From contig KE159636.1 in assembly GCA_000403315.2 (NCBI GenBank), positions 897,358 through 961,357 of the forward strand: a DNA stretch of 64,000 bases, given 5' to 3'. Source of the DNA: Lachnospiraceae bacterium A2 (GTDB lineage: Bacteria > Bacillota > Clostridia > Lachnospirales > Lachnospiraceae). The position numbers were made by a program, and so were the translations under genes. Shown here one piece after another: positions 15,835 through 23,477 of the stretch; position 1 is the stretch's first letter, and each line of letters opens with the position of its first letter. The notes under the pieces were generated by a model. The model ran no database searches. It was not told where the DNA came from and saw only the letters and a program-made list of their open reading frames with translations.

Positions 15835-16710
15835 ATGAGTGGTTTGGGAGAGGAAAAAGAGAAAAGGATGGGGGAAGGAGTGGCAAAACATACTGTAAAG
15901 GACAGTGTGTTCACTTCCCTGTTCAAAGAAAAGAAATATTTGATAGAACTGTATAGGGCAATCCATCCAGAGGACAGGGAGGCCACAGAAGATGACTTGC
16001 AGGATGTCACCATCAGCAATGTGCTTGTGAATGACCTTTATAATGACATTGGGTTCAGGGTTGGGTCAACTTTACTGATTCTGATTGAGAGCCAGTCCAC
16101 ATGGACTGTGAATATTATTTTCAGGGCACTGATGTATCTGGTGCAGACATACAGGGAATATTTTAAAGAGACAAAGCAGGATATATACAAAAGCAGGAAA
16201 TTAAAGATGCCAGCCCCAGAGTTGTATGTGATTTACACTGGTGCAAGGAAAAGCAGGCCAGGGGAGATTTCATTGTCAGAGGAATTTTTTGATGGGAAGG
16301 AAACCTGCCTGGATGTCAAAGTAAAGATGATATATGATGGCAAAGAGGGGGACATCATAAACCAGTATGTGAGGTTTACTAAGGTATGCAATGAGCAGGT
16401 GTCACTTTATGGGAGGACCAGGAAGGCAATCAAAGAAACTATCAGGATATGTAAAGACAGTGATGTATTGAGGGAATATTTGGAGAATAAAGAGCAGGAG
16501 GTGTTGGATATGTTGATGGAGCTGTATGATCAGGAAGAAGTACTGAAATCATATGTTCAAAGTGAGAAATATGAGGCAGTGGAAGAAGCAGCAAAGGAAA
16601 CAGCAAAAAGAATGTTGAAAGATGGTACATTTTCTATAGATAAAATAGCTGAGTTTGTCAGTCTGCCAATAGAAGTCATTCAGGAGATAGCAGCTTTACA
16701 ATCAGTATAA
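15835..16710 (+). CDS. Rpn-family PD-(D/E)XK nuclease/transposase-like protein
   Basis: About 291 residues from ATG 15835; ATG 15868 is also possible. The N-terminal half has the Rpn signature: DSVFTSLFKEKKYLIELYRA, NDIGFRVGSTLLILIESQS (the E-x-Q of the nuclease core) and TWTVNIIFRALMYLVQTYR. PAPELYVIYTGARKSRPGE and LDVKVKMIYDGKEGD follow, as in family members. The C-terminal part is helical and ends IAEFVSLPIEVIQEIAAL, a short HTH-like tail typical of these proteins. Family members promote recombination or act as nucleases in vitro; the role here is unknown. No CpG in 876 bases. Confidence 0.8.
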   Translation: MSGLGEEKEKRMGEGVAKHTVKDSVFTSLFKEKKYLIELYRAIHPEDREATEDDLQDVTISNVLVNDLYNDIGFRVGSTLLILIESQSTWTVNIIFRALMYLVQTYREYFKETKQDIYKSRKLKMPAPELYVIYTGARKSRPGEISLSEEFFDGKETCLDVKVKMIYDGKEGDIINQYVRFTKVCNEQVSLYGRTRKAIKETIRICKDSDVLREYLENKEQEVLDMLMELYDQEEVLKSYVQSEKYEAVEEAAKETAKRMLKDGTFSIDKIAEFVSLPIEVIQEIAALQSV

Positions 16711-17042
16711 AGAAAGCATTGCTGCCAAAAACAGAAATAAAAAATGCAGGAAGGCAGGAGCCAGAAGGGAGTCTGCCAATCAAAGAAACCATCAGGATAT
16801 GGCAAAGATAAAAGAGTTACAGATGGCAACATAATTTTTGGCAGGTTCCATTATCTATATTGCAAGGGTTCTTAATAGAAGCATAAGAGAAGCAGGGTTC
16901 ACAGTGATGTGCTGTCCTGCTTTTTTTGTGGATTTTTAAAGGGAAGGGCTGGTTGTTGCAGGGTTTATAGGGAGATTTCTTATGGTATGCTTATAGGGCA
17001 GTGATGAAATGCAAGGATTAGACTGGGAAAAGGAGGAGGAAG
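16711..17042 (+). repeat. Spacer with a scrap of the upstream gene and a structured leader
   Basis: No gene. At 16771-16806 gtctgccaat and caaagaaaccatcaggatat repeat two separated pieces of the preceding gene (16659 and 16432), a small duplicated relic. From 16899 a hairpin (gcagg ... cctgc) is followed by T7 and GTGGATTTTTAAAGGG, matching the leader at 17547. A TGGTATGCT extended -10 lies at 16983. Confidence 0.6.
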
Positions 17043-17420
17043 ATGGGAAAAGTAGAACTGTTAGGCTACAAGATCAGCAGGCTGGAGCTGCTGAATGGAC
17101 TGGAAGAGTCTGGGGAGGTCAGTCTGTCAGACCATATGGAATTTTCTGTCAGATTTGAACCAGGAGAAGACATGGCAGTGGCAGTGCTGGAACAATATTT
17201 GGGGATGGAAGATTCCAGTAAATTCTGCCTTAAGCTGGTTTGGGAGGGGATTTTCCATGTGGATGGCATTAGGAATGGCAAATTTCCAAAAGAGGAACAG
17301 TTGAAGTGCTATGACAGCCTGTCCCCTTATGCAGACCAGATTATAAGGATGCTCTCAATAGAAAGTGGCTTGATGGAGGTTGCAGTGGAGAAAAAAGACC
17401 TGGAGCCTGTATGTGGGTGA
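17043..17420 (+). CDS. Hypothetical protein, possible SecB-like fold
   Basis: 125 residues from ATG 17043 with AAAGGAGG 8 nt upstream. The alternation VSLSDHMEFSVRFEPGEDM ... FCLKLVWEGIFHVDG ... LSPYADQIIRMLSIESG resembles SecB-like chaperones. In those a strand-rich half ends in a yFPyxrxixxxlt helix. The resemblance is by pattern only and no SecB-type motif is diagnostic, so function is not claimed. It is monocistronic, behind the repeated leader. No CpG. Confidence 0.45.
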   Translation: MGKVELLGYKISRLELLNGLEESGEVSLSDHMEFSVRFEPGEDMAVAVLEQYLGMEDSSKFCLKLVWEGIFHVDGIRNGKFPKEEQLKCYDSLSPYADQIIRMLSIESGLMEVAVEKKDLEPVCG

Positions 17421-17530
17421 TAAAAAGTTGGCAGGCTTCCAGCCAGACAGAGACAGTTAAGGGGACATTGGGATAGGGGGAGGACAGGGATAAGGGGCAA
17501 AAGCCTGCTGCATTTTTATAGGTGCAAAAT

Positions 17531-17668
17531 ATAAGGGAAAGAGAAAAACAGGATTCACAGGAGTGTGTCCTGTTTTTTGTGGTTTTTTAAAGGGCAAGGG
17601 CTGGCTTTCTATAGTATTTTCTCTAAATTTTACAGAAATCCCCCTGTGGTATGCTGAAAAAGGAACAG
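17531..17668 (+). promoter_or_regulatory. Repeated terminator-like leader, second copy
   Basis: acaggattcacaggagtg then tgtcctgttttttgtgg forms a cagga/tcctg hairpin with a T6 run. It is followed by aaagggcaagggctgg and a TGGTATGCT extended -10. It closely matches the leader before 17043. The remaining part of the 17421-17696 spacer holds nothing else I can see. Confidence 0.6.
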
Positions 17669-17696
17669 GAAAGCAAAGCAGGGGAAGGAGGAATCT

Positions 17697-18422
17697 GTGG
17701 AGAAGTATTATTTTGAGGAAGAATGGAAGGAGGCTGTCTTATTAACCAAAGAAAACAAGTCAACAGTTTTGGTTCTGGATGGGGAGGAGGTGGAAATCTG
17801 CTGCCCTGAAACTGTCAGGGGGAATGTCAGTGAGTGTGGGACACCATGCCTTGTCCTGGAAAGTAAATATCCAAAGGATGGAAACTATGAGGCAATGGCT
17901 TTCTCTTTAGATAACCCATACAGGGAGAATAAGGACTGGATCTGTATGAACCCAATTATTATTGAAGATGCAGTTGGGTATTTCCTTGCCAGCCACCACA
18001 TGGAAGAAATGGTTAGTGGTAGCATGGTTAGCAGGAAAATAGAAAGCAGGGAGGGGGCAGGACCAGATTTCATATTAGGGGATGCCTATATTGAAATCAA
18101 TGTGCCAGATGCCATCCTGAATGCAGCAGGGAATGGCTGGATGCAGGCAAAGTCCCTGATGCTGACTGATGGGAAGGCTGTAAGGTATAGGGATATGGTT
18201 TCAGGGATGGAGAATGGAAATAAGAGGTTTATTCTCCTGACAGTGTTCCAGCATGGGCTGAATGACAAGATGAAGGGTTTCCTGTGCAGGGAACTGAGCA
18301 GGCTCTTTGGGGCAGATTTGCAGGAGAACACTGAATTCTGGGTTATTGACCTAAGGTTAGAACCAGATGGGATCACCCTTTTGTCATGCCAGAACATCAC
18401 AGACATGGTTTTATTAAGCTGA
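17697..18422 (+). CDS. SfsA-like protein with altered active-site motif
   Basis: 241 residues from GTG 17697, with GGAAGGAGG upstream. The order of blocks matches SfsA: a strand-rich N-terminal domain with GEEVEICCPETVRGNVSECG, then the PD-(D/E)XK half PDFILGDAYIEINVPDAIL, then NKRFILLTVFQHGLNDKMK and FWVIDLRLEPDGITLL. SfsA proteins are nucleic-acid binding nuclease-like proteins tied to sugar metabolism. Their core reads DFLL...YVEVK; here it reads YIEIN, so the expected lysine is replaced by asparagine. This suggests changed or lost catalysis. The assignment is by motif order and moderate in strength. No CpG. Confidence 0.5.
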   Translation: MEKYYFEEEWKEAVLLTKENKSTVLVLDGEEVEICCPETVRGNVSECGTPCLVLESKYPKDGNYEAMAFSLDNPYRENKDWICMNPIIIEDAVGYFLASHHMEEMVSGSMVSRKIESREGAGPDFILGDAYIEINVPDAILNAAGNGWMQAKSLMLTDGKAVRYRDMVSGMENGNKRFILLTVFQHGLNDKMKGFLCRELSRLFGADLQENTEFWVIDLRLEPDGITLLSCQNITDMVLLS

Positions 18423-18519
18423 AGGGTGCAGAAGCAGGATGGGTAGAGAAAGTGCATTTTTGCAAGAAATTGAAAGAGGGAAAGGAAGGTACAATGGAGG
18501 AGGAAAGGAGGAGAAGAAG

Positions 18520-19230
18520 ATGGATGAAACATTAAAAAACATCATTTCCAGTCTTGGGGGCAAGGAGATTGGCATTGATGGGACATTCAAATTCCATTGT
18601 ATATGCTGTGGAAAATGCTGCACCCATAGGGAAGACATTTTGTTGAACCCCAGGGATGTCTACAATGTGTCCAGGGAACTGGGCATGTCCCCAGAAAAGT
18701 TGGTAAAAAAGTATTGTGAGGTTTATGCAGGGGAAGACTCAAGGGTCCCCATTGTGAGGGTCAAACCCAAGGGGCATGTGAAAAGATGCCCCCTGCTGAA
18801 AGACAGGAAATGCATGGTCCATAAATCCAAGCCATCTGTCTGTGCCCTGTTCCCCATAGGAAGATTCTTGCAGGCTGGGGATGCAGAAGGGAACATCAAG
18901 GATATTTCTGTGGAAGATGTCCAGTATATTTTTAGCAGGCCTGGATGTGGTGACAATGCAGAATCCCATACTGTGGGGGAATGGCTGGGGCATTGTGGGA
19001 TTCCCATTGAGGATGAATTTTTTATCAAATGGCAGAAGGTTATCATTGAGACAAGCATAATTTTCAGGAAGATGGAAAAGAAATTCAGGCCACATGTAAT
19101 GGAATTGGTATGGACAGCAGCCTTTGTAGTTCTTTATCTGCATTATGACACTGGGGAAGACTTCCTGCCCCAATTTGAAGAAAATGCACAGAGTTTCCAA
19201 GAGCTGCTGCATAAAATCCAGAAAGATTAG
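18520..19230 (+). CDS. YkgJ-family cysteine-cluster protein
   Basis: 236 residues from ATG 18520 (AAAGGAGG 9 nt upstream); the frame is open earlier but without a ribosome site. The cysteine pattern FHCICCGKCCTH then RCPLLKDRKCMVHKSKPSVC and a later CG at GCGDNAES is the CxxCxxCC...C-x4-C-x8-C array of the YkgJ/zinc- or iron-sulphur-chelate family (PF03692). Such proteins bind metal, and some are thought to act in flagellin lysine methylation or as oxidoreductase partners. Nothing nearby specifies the role. The C-terminal ~70 residues are helical. Last gene of the CpG-poor island; no CpG. Confidence 0.8.
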   Translation: MDETLKNIISSLGGKEIGIDGTFKFHCICCGKCCTHREDILLNPRDVYNVSRELGMSPEKLVKKYCEVYAGEDSRVPIVRVKPKGHVKRCPLLKDRKCMVHKSKPSVCALFPIGRFLQAGDAEGNIKDISVEDVQYIFSRPGCGDNAESHTVGEWLGHCGIPIEDEFFIKWQKVIIETSIIFRKMEKKFRPHVMELVWTAAFVVLYLHYDTGEDFLPQFEENAQSFQELLHKIQKD

Positions 19231-19395
19231 AGGATTCCATCCATATCAGGAAGGGGAGGATGCCTAAAAAAATACTATGTCACAGCAGAAGCCCCATATC
19301 CTGCTGGCAGATTATAATTTAGCCTGACAGGGCAACAAAAAACAGAATAAAAGAGTAAACAGAGAACCTTGTGAGACACCCATCTTGCAAGAGAG

Positions 19396-19566
19396 TGTCA
19401 TATAATCTGTGTAAATTGTCCAGACTGCAATTCTGATTTTATCGAATTGTCAAAATCCTGTAAAGGCGAAAACCCTTGCCTTGACAGGATTCTGGCAATT
19501 CGAGTTATATTAATCAAGCAGTCAATGAGAATATTCAGACAATTTACTTACACAGTTTAGATGACA
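19396..19566. mobile_element. MITE-like element with nested hairpin
   Basis: Outer imperfect inverted repeats: tgtcatataatctgtgtaaa at the left and tttacttacacagtttagat(gaca) at the right, each continuing to attgtc/gacaat. Inside is a nearly perfect long hairpin, 19443-19502 (cgaattg ... caattcg, aatcctgt ... acaggatt, aaggc ... gcctt). No gene. The first CpGs after the island lie in this element, and its right end abuts the broken tnpV copy, so it probably inserted there. The sequence 19231-19395 before it holds nothing recognisable and is CpG-free. Confidence 0.7.
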
Positions 19567-19569
19567 AAG

Positions 19570-19917
19570 CCGTCTTTGGTATGCAAGGCGAGGCGACTAT
19601 TACCTCCCAGAGCTTGCATTACCTCCCGAAGAAGAAAAGCCAATTGGTATTTGGGGACAGCGACATTTGCAATATCTCAAAGAGTATAAGCAGTTTGTTT
19701 ATATTAATCTGCTGACAAGCGGCAGGCTGAATGAATACTTCGCAAGCGTAGATGAACAGGAAGAGGATATGTTTTCTCGGCTGGTAAAGGAATATGCCGA
19801 CAGGCAGGGGGGATGGAATAATTAAAGGCAGAAAACCAGATTTTATGGGTTCAAAAAATGAATAATATTCGGGCTTGTGTGAGGGAAGTTGTGGAAAACG
19901 AGGTAATCTATTTATAA
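19570..19917 (+). pseudogene. tnpV remnant, second copy
   Basis: From gtctttggtatgcaaggcga onward this matches bases ~767-1104 of the tnpV gene at high identity. The first ~14 codons are missing at the MITE-like element, and a frameshift lies in the caggggggatgg stretch (19804-19815), where the first copy reads cagggagtgacgg. The reading frame is therefore dead. Similarity continues through the hairpin at 19927-19953 and the aattgaaaaatcttataaattc leader to about 20044, where a group II intron begins. Confidence 0.85.
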
Positions 19918-20044
19918 GTGATAGGCGGCACTTCTGCGGTATGTGGAAGTGCCTCTCAATTAAGCAAAAATAGTTCGGGGAATTGAAAAATCTTATAAAT
20001 TCATGTATACTGAGAAAAATAAATTAGACTGTGAAATCGGGATT

Positions 20045-21916
20045 GTGCGCCCAGACGAAGGGCGGGTAGTCTAGCAGGTGAGAAGCCTGTCTGCGAAGGT
20101 CTAACCAACCAGCAGTAGCGAGTCTTGGGTGGGCTGCAGTAATGTTGCCTGCTAAGCGTAGACAGCGAGAAAATAGGGAAAGTGATTGAGCCCCGAAATT
20201 TTGACATTCGGAGGGCTGACGCTCTAATTTCGGCGGAAAGCAACACAGGCGGCATTGCTATGGTGAGATGCAGCCTGCTTCTGCGGGGTCAAAGAGCTTT
20301 TCATGTTTTACATTGCGACTATCCAGCCAACTGGGGAGAGCCTGATGTCCCTTGTTTTTCAAGTATGGCGGACAACGCTGAAACGGAGGATGCCAAACGG
20401 ATGTCAGGCAGTCGGATAGCTTCATAGTACCGAAGAAGCCGGGTAATTCCGGTGGAGGGAAGGGGGCTACATAATAACGGTCTCTCTGGGGGCACATCAG
20501 CCGTACTCAGGGGCGGAGGTACTGATGGAAACGAAATTGGAGAGAATAGCAGACAAATCGGCTCATGAGCCGAAACCGGAATTCACATCTTTGTACCATC
20601 TGATAAATAAAGAACTGCTAATGCAATGCCACAGGGAACTGGATGGCAGCAAGGCAGTGGGGATTGATGAAGTGACGAAGAAAGAATACGGGGAGAACCT
20701 GGAACAGAACATCGAGGGGCTTGTAGAAAGGCTGAAAAGGAAGTCATATAAGCCACAGCCATCGCTCCGGGTATGCATTCCGAAAAGCAATGGGAAACTG
20801 CGTCCGCTGGGGATTGCAAGTTACGAGGACAAAATAGTCCAGCTGGCTTTGAAGAAGGTACTTGAAGCAATTTATGAGCCGAGATTTCTAAACTGTATGT
20901 ACGGATTCAGACCAAACAGGGGATGCCATGGGGCAGTGAAGGAACTGTATAAGAGGCTGAATTTCACGAAGATATGCTATATCGTGGATGCAGACATTAA
21001 AGGTTTCTTTGACCATATGAAGCACGACTGGATAATGAAATTCCTGAATCTATACATCAAAGACCCGAATATCCTCTGGCTGGTGAACAAATACCTGAAA
21101 GCCGGGGTGATGGATGAGGGAAAGCTGGTAGAAAACGAGGAAGGTTCAGCACAGGGAAACATCATCAGTCCAATCCTTGCGAACATCTATATGCACAATG
21201 TCCTTACACTATGGTACAAGTTTATCATAGCCAAAGAGAGCAGGGGCGAGAACTTCCTGATTGTCTATGCAGATGATTTCATTGCGGGATTCCAGTACAA
21301 ATGGGAAGCGGAGAAATATTATAAGCTTCTTAAGGAACGAATGGAAAAGTTCGGACTGGAACTGGAGGAAAGCAAGAGCAGGATGCTGGAAAGCGGAGGA
21401 TATCTGGCAAAATCGAAGCAGAAACGCGGAGGATCAACAAGGCTGGAAACCTTCGACTTTCTGGGATTTACATTTTACTGTGGACAGACAAGGAAAGGAA
21501 CCGCATGGATGATGCCGAAAACGGGCAGTAAGAAATTCCGGCAGAAACTGAAGGACATAAAAGTCTGGCTGTACGCTAACCGAGACCAGAAACTAAAGAA
21601 ACTGATGGGAATGCTCAATCTGAAACTGACAGGGCACTACAGGTATTATGGTGTCAGCTTCAACGGAAGGATGATAAGCAACTTCAAACAGCAGGTAAGA
21701 GAAATGCTGTTCAAGGTTCTGAACCGAAGGAGCAACAGGAAGAGCTATACACGGGAAGGATTCATAGAAATGCTGGAATATTATCCACTGGTAATGCCGA
21801 AGATATATGTCAGCTTATTCTGAAACTGTAAATGTTATTATGAAGAGCCGTGTGCGGGAAAGCCGCACGCACGGATCTGTGAGGGGCTGGCATCGTGAGG
21901 TGCCTGTCTACTCGAC
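20045..21916 (+). mobile_element. Group II intron
   Basis: The 5' end GTGCGCCCAGACGAAGGGCG is a canonical group II start. Domain V is recognisable at 21845-21878 (GAGCCGTGTGCGGGAAAGCC ... GCACGGATCT), followed by a domain VI hairpin and the 3' end CTACTCGAC. The internal reverse transcriptase is intact. By comparison with the first module copy, the target was the leader ...gaaatcgggatt / ttttggaggtaat. The intron thus sits between the old promoter region and the ribosome site of the GNAT gene at 21936. Excision would restore a leader with ggaggt about 10 nt before ATG. Ends are assigned by motif. Confidence 0.88.
20525..21823 (+). CDS. ltrA: Group II intron reverse transcriptase/maturase
   Basis: 432 residues. 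RT blocks: [99 protein letters not shown] and the catalytic YADDFIAGF (YADD). A maturase X domain follows ([12 protein letters not shown] ... [17 protein letters not shown]). There is no HNH endonuclease domain after it, so target cleavage of the second strand would be absent, as in endonuclease-minus introns. It lies within the intron RNA (domain IV). The gene looks intact. Confidence 0.95.
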   Translation: METKLERIADKSAHEPKPEFTSLYHLINKELLMQCHRELDGSKAVGIDEVTKKEYGENLEQNIEGLVERLKRKSYKPQPSLRVCIPKSNGKLRPLGIASYEDKIVQLALKKVLEAIYEPRFLNCMYGFRPNRGCHGAVKELYKRLNFTKICYIVDADIKGFFDHMKHDWIMKFLNLYIKDPNILWLVNKYLKAGVMDEGKLVENEEGSAQGNIISPILANIYMHNVLTLWYKFIIAKESRGENFLIVYADDFIAGFQYKWEAEKYYKLLKERMEKFGLELEESKSRMLESGGYLAKSKQKRGGSTRLETFDFLGFTFYCGQTRKGTAWMMPKTGSKKFRQKLKDIKVWLYANRDQKLKKLMGMLNLKLTGHYRYYGVSFNGRMISNFKQQVREMLFKVLNRRSNRKSYTREGFIEMLEYYPLVMPKIYVSLF

Positions 21917-21935
21917 TTTTGGAGGTAATATAAAG

Positions 21936-22397
21936 ATGAGCGAAATTATATTTTTAAGATGCGATGGAAATAACAAAGATTTTATAGAAAATTGCAGGTT
22001 ACTTGACGAGGATTTAGATTTGCGAGTTGGAAAAATAATTAAACGAGATAAGTACGCTCAATATAACCTAATTGATAAAAAAAACGAAGCGATAGTTGTT
22101 TATCGAGGCAATAATCCGATTGGTGGTGGTTCGATACGTCCTTATGATGAAAATACAGTAGAGCTAAAAAGAGTGTTTGTCATACCAACTGAACAAGGAA
22201 AGGGCATAGGAACAGAGTTGGTTTCTAAACTAATAGAGTGGGCGAAAGAACTGGGATATAAGAAAATGATTCTGGAAACAGGAGAACTTTTAGCGGAATC
22301 CTGTCATATATATTCAAAGTTAGGATTTAAGCAAATTTCTAATTATGGTGCGTACGTAGATATGCCAGAATCTCTTTGTATGGGAAAAGAATTGTAA
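21936..22397 (+). CDS. GNAT-family N-acetyltransferase
   Basis: 153 residues from ATG 21936, with TTGGAGGT 7 nt upstream; the longer open frame upstream is intron sequence. Acetyl-CoA motif: [21 protein letters not shown] (Q-x-x-G-x-G), then [26 protein letters not shown]. The substrate is unknown. It is a different GNAT from that at 3221. A group II intron lies 19 nt upstream of the start, so expression depends on intron splicing or on transcription from inside the intron. Confidence 0.88.
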   Translation: MSEIIFLRCDGNNKDFIENCRLLDEDLDLRVGKIIKRDKYAQYNLIDKKNEAIVVYRGNNPIGGGSIRPYDENTVELKRVFVIPTEQGKGIGTELVSKLIEWAKELGYKKMILETGELLAESCHIYSKLGFKQISNYGAYVDMPESLCMGKEL

Positions 22398-22472
22398 ATC
22401 GAAACAGCCAAATAAGAAAATTTCTCACTATGTTGCATACAAAGAAAAATTAGGATTGAGGAAGATAATCAT

Positions 22473-23258
22473 ATGAAGATAATAAACAAAGATATAGATA
22501 GCGGAAAACCCTTTGACTGGGGGAAAACATCTTTAGATTATGCGAAATTCCGTGACATTTATCCACAAGAGTTTTATCACAGAATTATTGACCGTAAATT
22601 ATGCTTGGACGGACAATCTGTCCTTGATATTGGAACAGGAACAGGTGTTCTACCTAGAAATATGTATCAGTACGGAGCAAAATGGACAGCTGCGGATATT
22701 TCGGAAAACCAAATCGAACAAGCGAAAATTCTTTCAAAGGGTATGGATATAGATTATCATGTTGTATCAATAGAGGATATAAGTTTTCCGGATAATTCTT
22801 TTGATGTAATTACAGCATGCCAGTGTTTTTGGTATTTCAACCATGAAACTGTTATGCCTAAGTTTTACCATATGCTTAGACCAAGGGGAAGTATTCTTGT
22901 TTTATATATGGCATGGCTGCCGTTTGAGGATGAGATTGCAGGAGCCAGTGAAAAACTCGTATTGAAATATAATCCAAATTGGAGTGGCGCAGGAGAAACG
23001 AAACACCAAATAGACATACCAGATTGCTACAAAGAAAACTTTGAGCTTGCATATCATGAAGAATATACTTTAAGAATACCATTTACCCGTGAAAGCTGGA
23101 ATGGGAGAATGAAGGTTTGCCGTGGAATTGGAGCTTCACTTACCAAGAAAGAAATTTCGATGTGGGAACGAGAGCATATGACGATCCTTGAACGAATTGC
23201 GCCGAACGAGTTTGACATTCTGCATTATGCTGCTATTGCAGAGCTTAAAAAGCATTAA
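22473..23258 (+). CDS. Class I SAM-dependent methyltransferase, copy 2
   Basis: 261 residues, paralogue of the gene at 2393-3178 at about 90 percent identity by eye and without gaps. The SAM motif VLDIGTGTGVLPRNMYQYG and the motif IV block ITACQCFWYF are unchanged. Differences are scattered and mostly conservative, and both copies are open, so both may be functional. The leader (gttgcatacaaagaaaaatt) is also shared. The substrate is unknown. Confidence 0.85.
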   Translation: MKIINKDIDSGKPFDWGKTSLDYAKFRDIYPQEFYHRIIDRKLCLDGQSVLDIGTGTGVLPRNMYQYGAKWTAADISENQIEQAKILSKGMDIDYHVVSIEDISFPDNSFDVITACQCFWYFNHETVMPKFYHMLRPRGSILVLYMAWLPFEDEIAGASEKLVLKYNPNWSGAGETKHQIDIPDCYKENFELAYHEEYTLRIPFTRESWNGRMKVCRGIGASLTKKEISMWEREHMTILERIAPNEFDILHYAAIAELKKH

Positions 23259-23270
23259 ATTCCATTTATT

Positions 23271-23405
23271 CCCGCGAGCAATGAGCCAAGCAGCCGCGCT
23301 TGCGCGGATATTTGGCGAATGCCGCGAGGGTTGAATACCCCGCCCCTTGGGCCGGAAAGAACAAACCAGGTCATGCCCCGTAGATTGCTGCGGGGTATTT
23401 GACTG
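23271..23405. repeat. 135-bp GC-rich insertion with palindromes
   Basis: Absent from the corresponding spacer after the first methyltransferase copy. Contains the palindrome ccgcgcttgcgcgg (23294-23307) and a long-range pair ataccccg / cggggtat (23335 and 23391). No gene. The composition is far more GC-rich than either neighbour, suggesting a mobile palindromic repeat. Confidence 0.65.
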
Positions 23406-23434
23406 GATTGATAGATGTGAGGTTTTATATAGGT

Positions 23435-23477
23435 ATGGATTATAAAATTGGAGAAATTAGAAAAAATGAATATTCAA
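23435..23477 (+). pseudogene. GNAT remnant cut by IS1380
   Basis: ATGGATTATAAAATTGGAGA ... aatgaatatt encodes MDYKIGEIRKNEY, the start of the GNAT found complete at 3221. It stops at the left end of IS1380 copy B. The DNA after that IS (25111-25178) does not continue the gene clearly. Confidence 0.85.

Larger units (their letters stand above)
7252..19440. other. CpG-depleted genomic island (interrupted by one CpG-normal IS)
   Basis: Reading every line of 7252-11358 and 13154-19440 (about 10.4 kb, moderately GC-balanced) I found only five CG dinucleotides: 7710, 7727, 9634, 14476 and 14618. Outside, CpG is common: the 60 bases at 37021-37080 alone hold six. The depletion covers coding DNA in both directions, all codon phases and spacers. 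Arginine is therefore encoded by AGA/AGG and codons TCG, CCG, ACG and GCG are virtually absent. The IS at 11359-13153 is CpG-normal, so it arrived after depletion. The left edge coincides with the IS1380 and the right edge with the MITE-like element at 19396. Confidence 0.9.

Noticed and set aside
7252..19440. Idea that the island is assembled contamination from a eukaryotic (CpG-depleted) genome
   Set aside because: Genes are intact bacterial families with Shine-Dalgarno sites and bacterial promoters, dense and intronless, and a bacterial IS with a clean duplication lies inside.
7252..19440. Selection to avoid host TLR9 recognition as the cause of CpG loss
   Set aside because: Only one island is affected while the rest of the chromosome keeps CpG, so such selection could not act usefully; no supporting sequence evidence.
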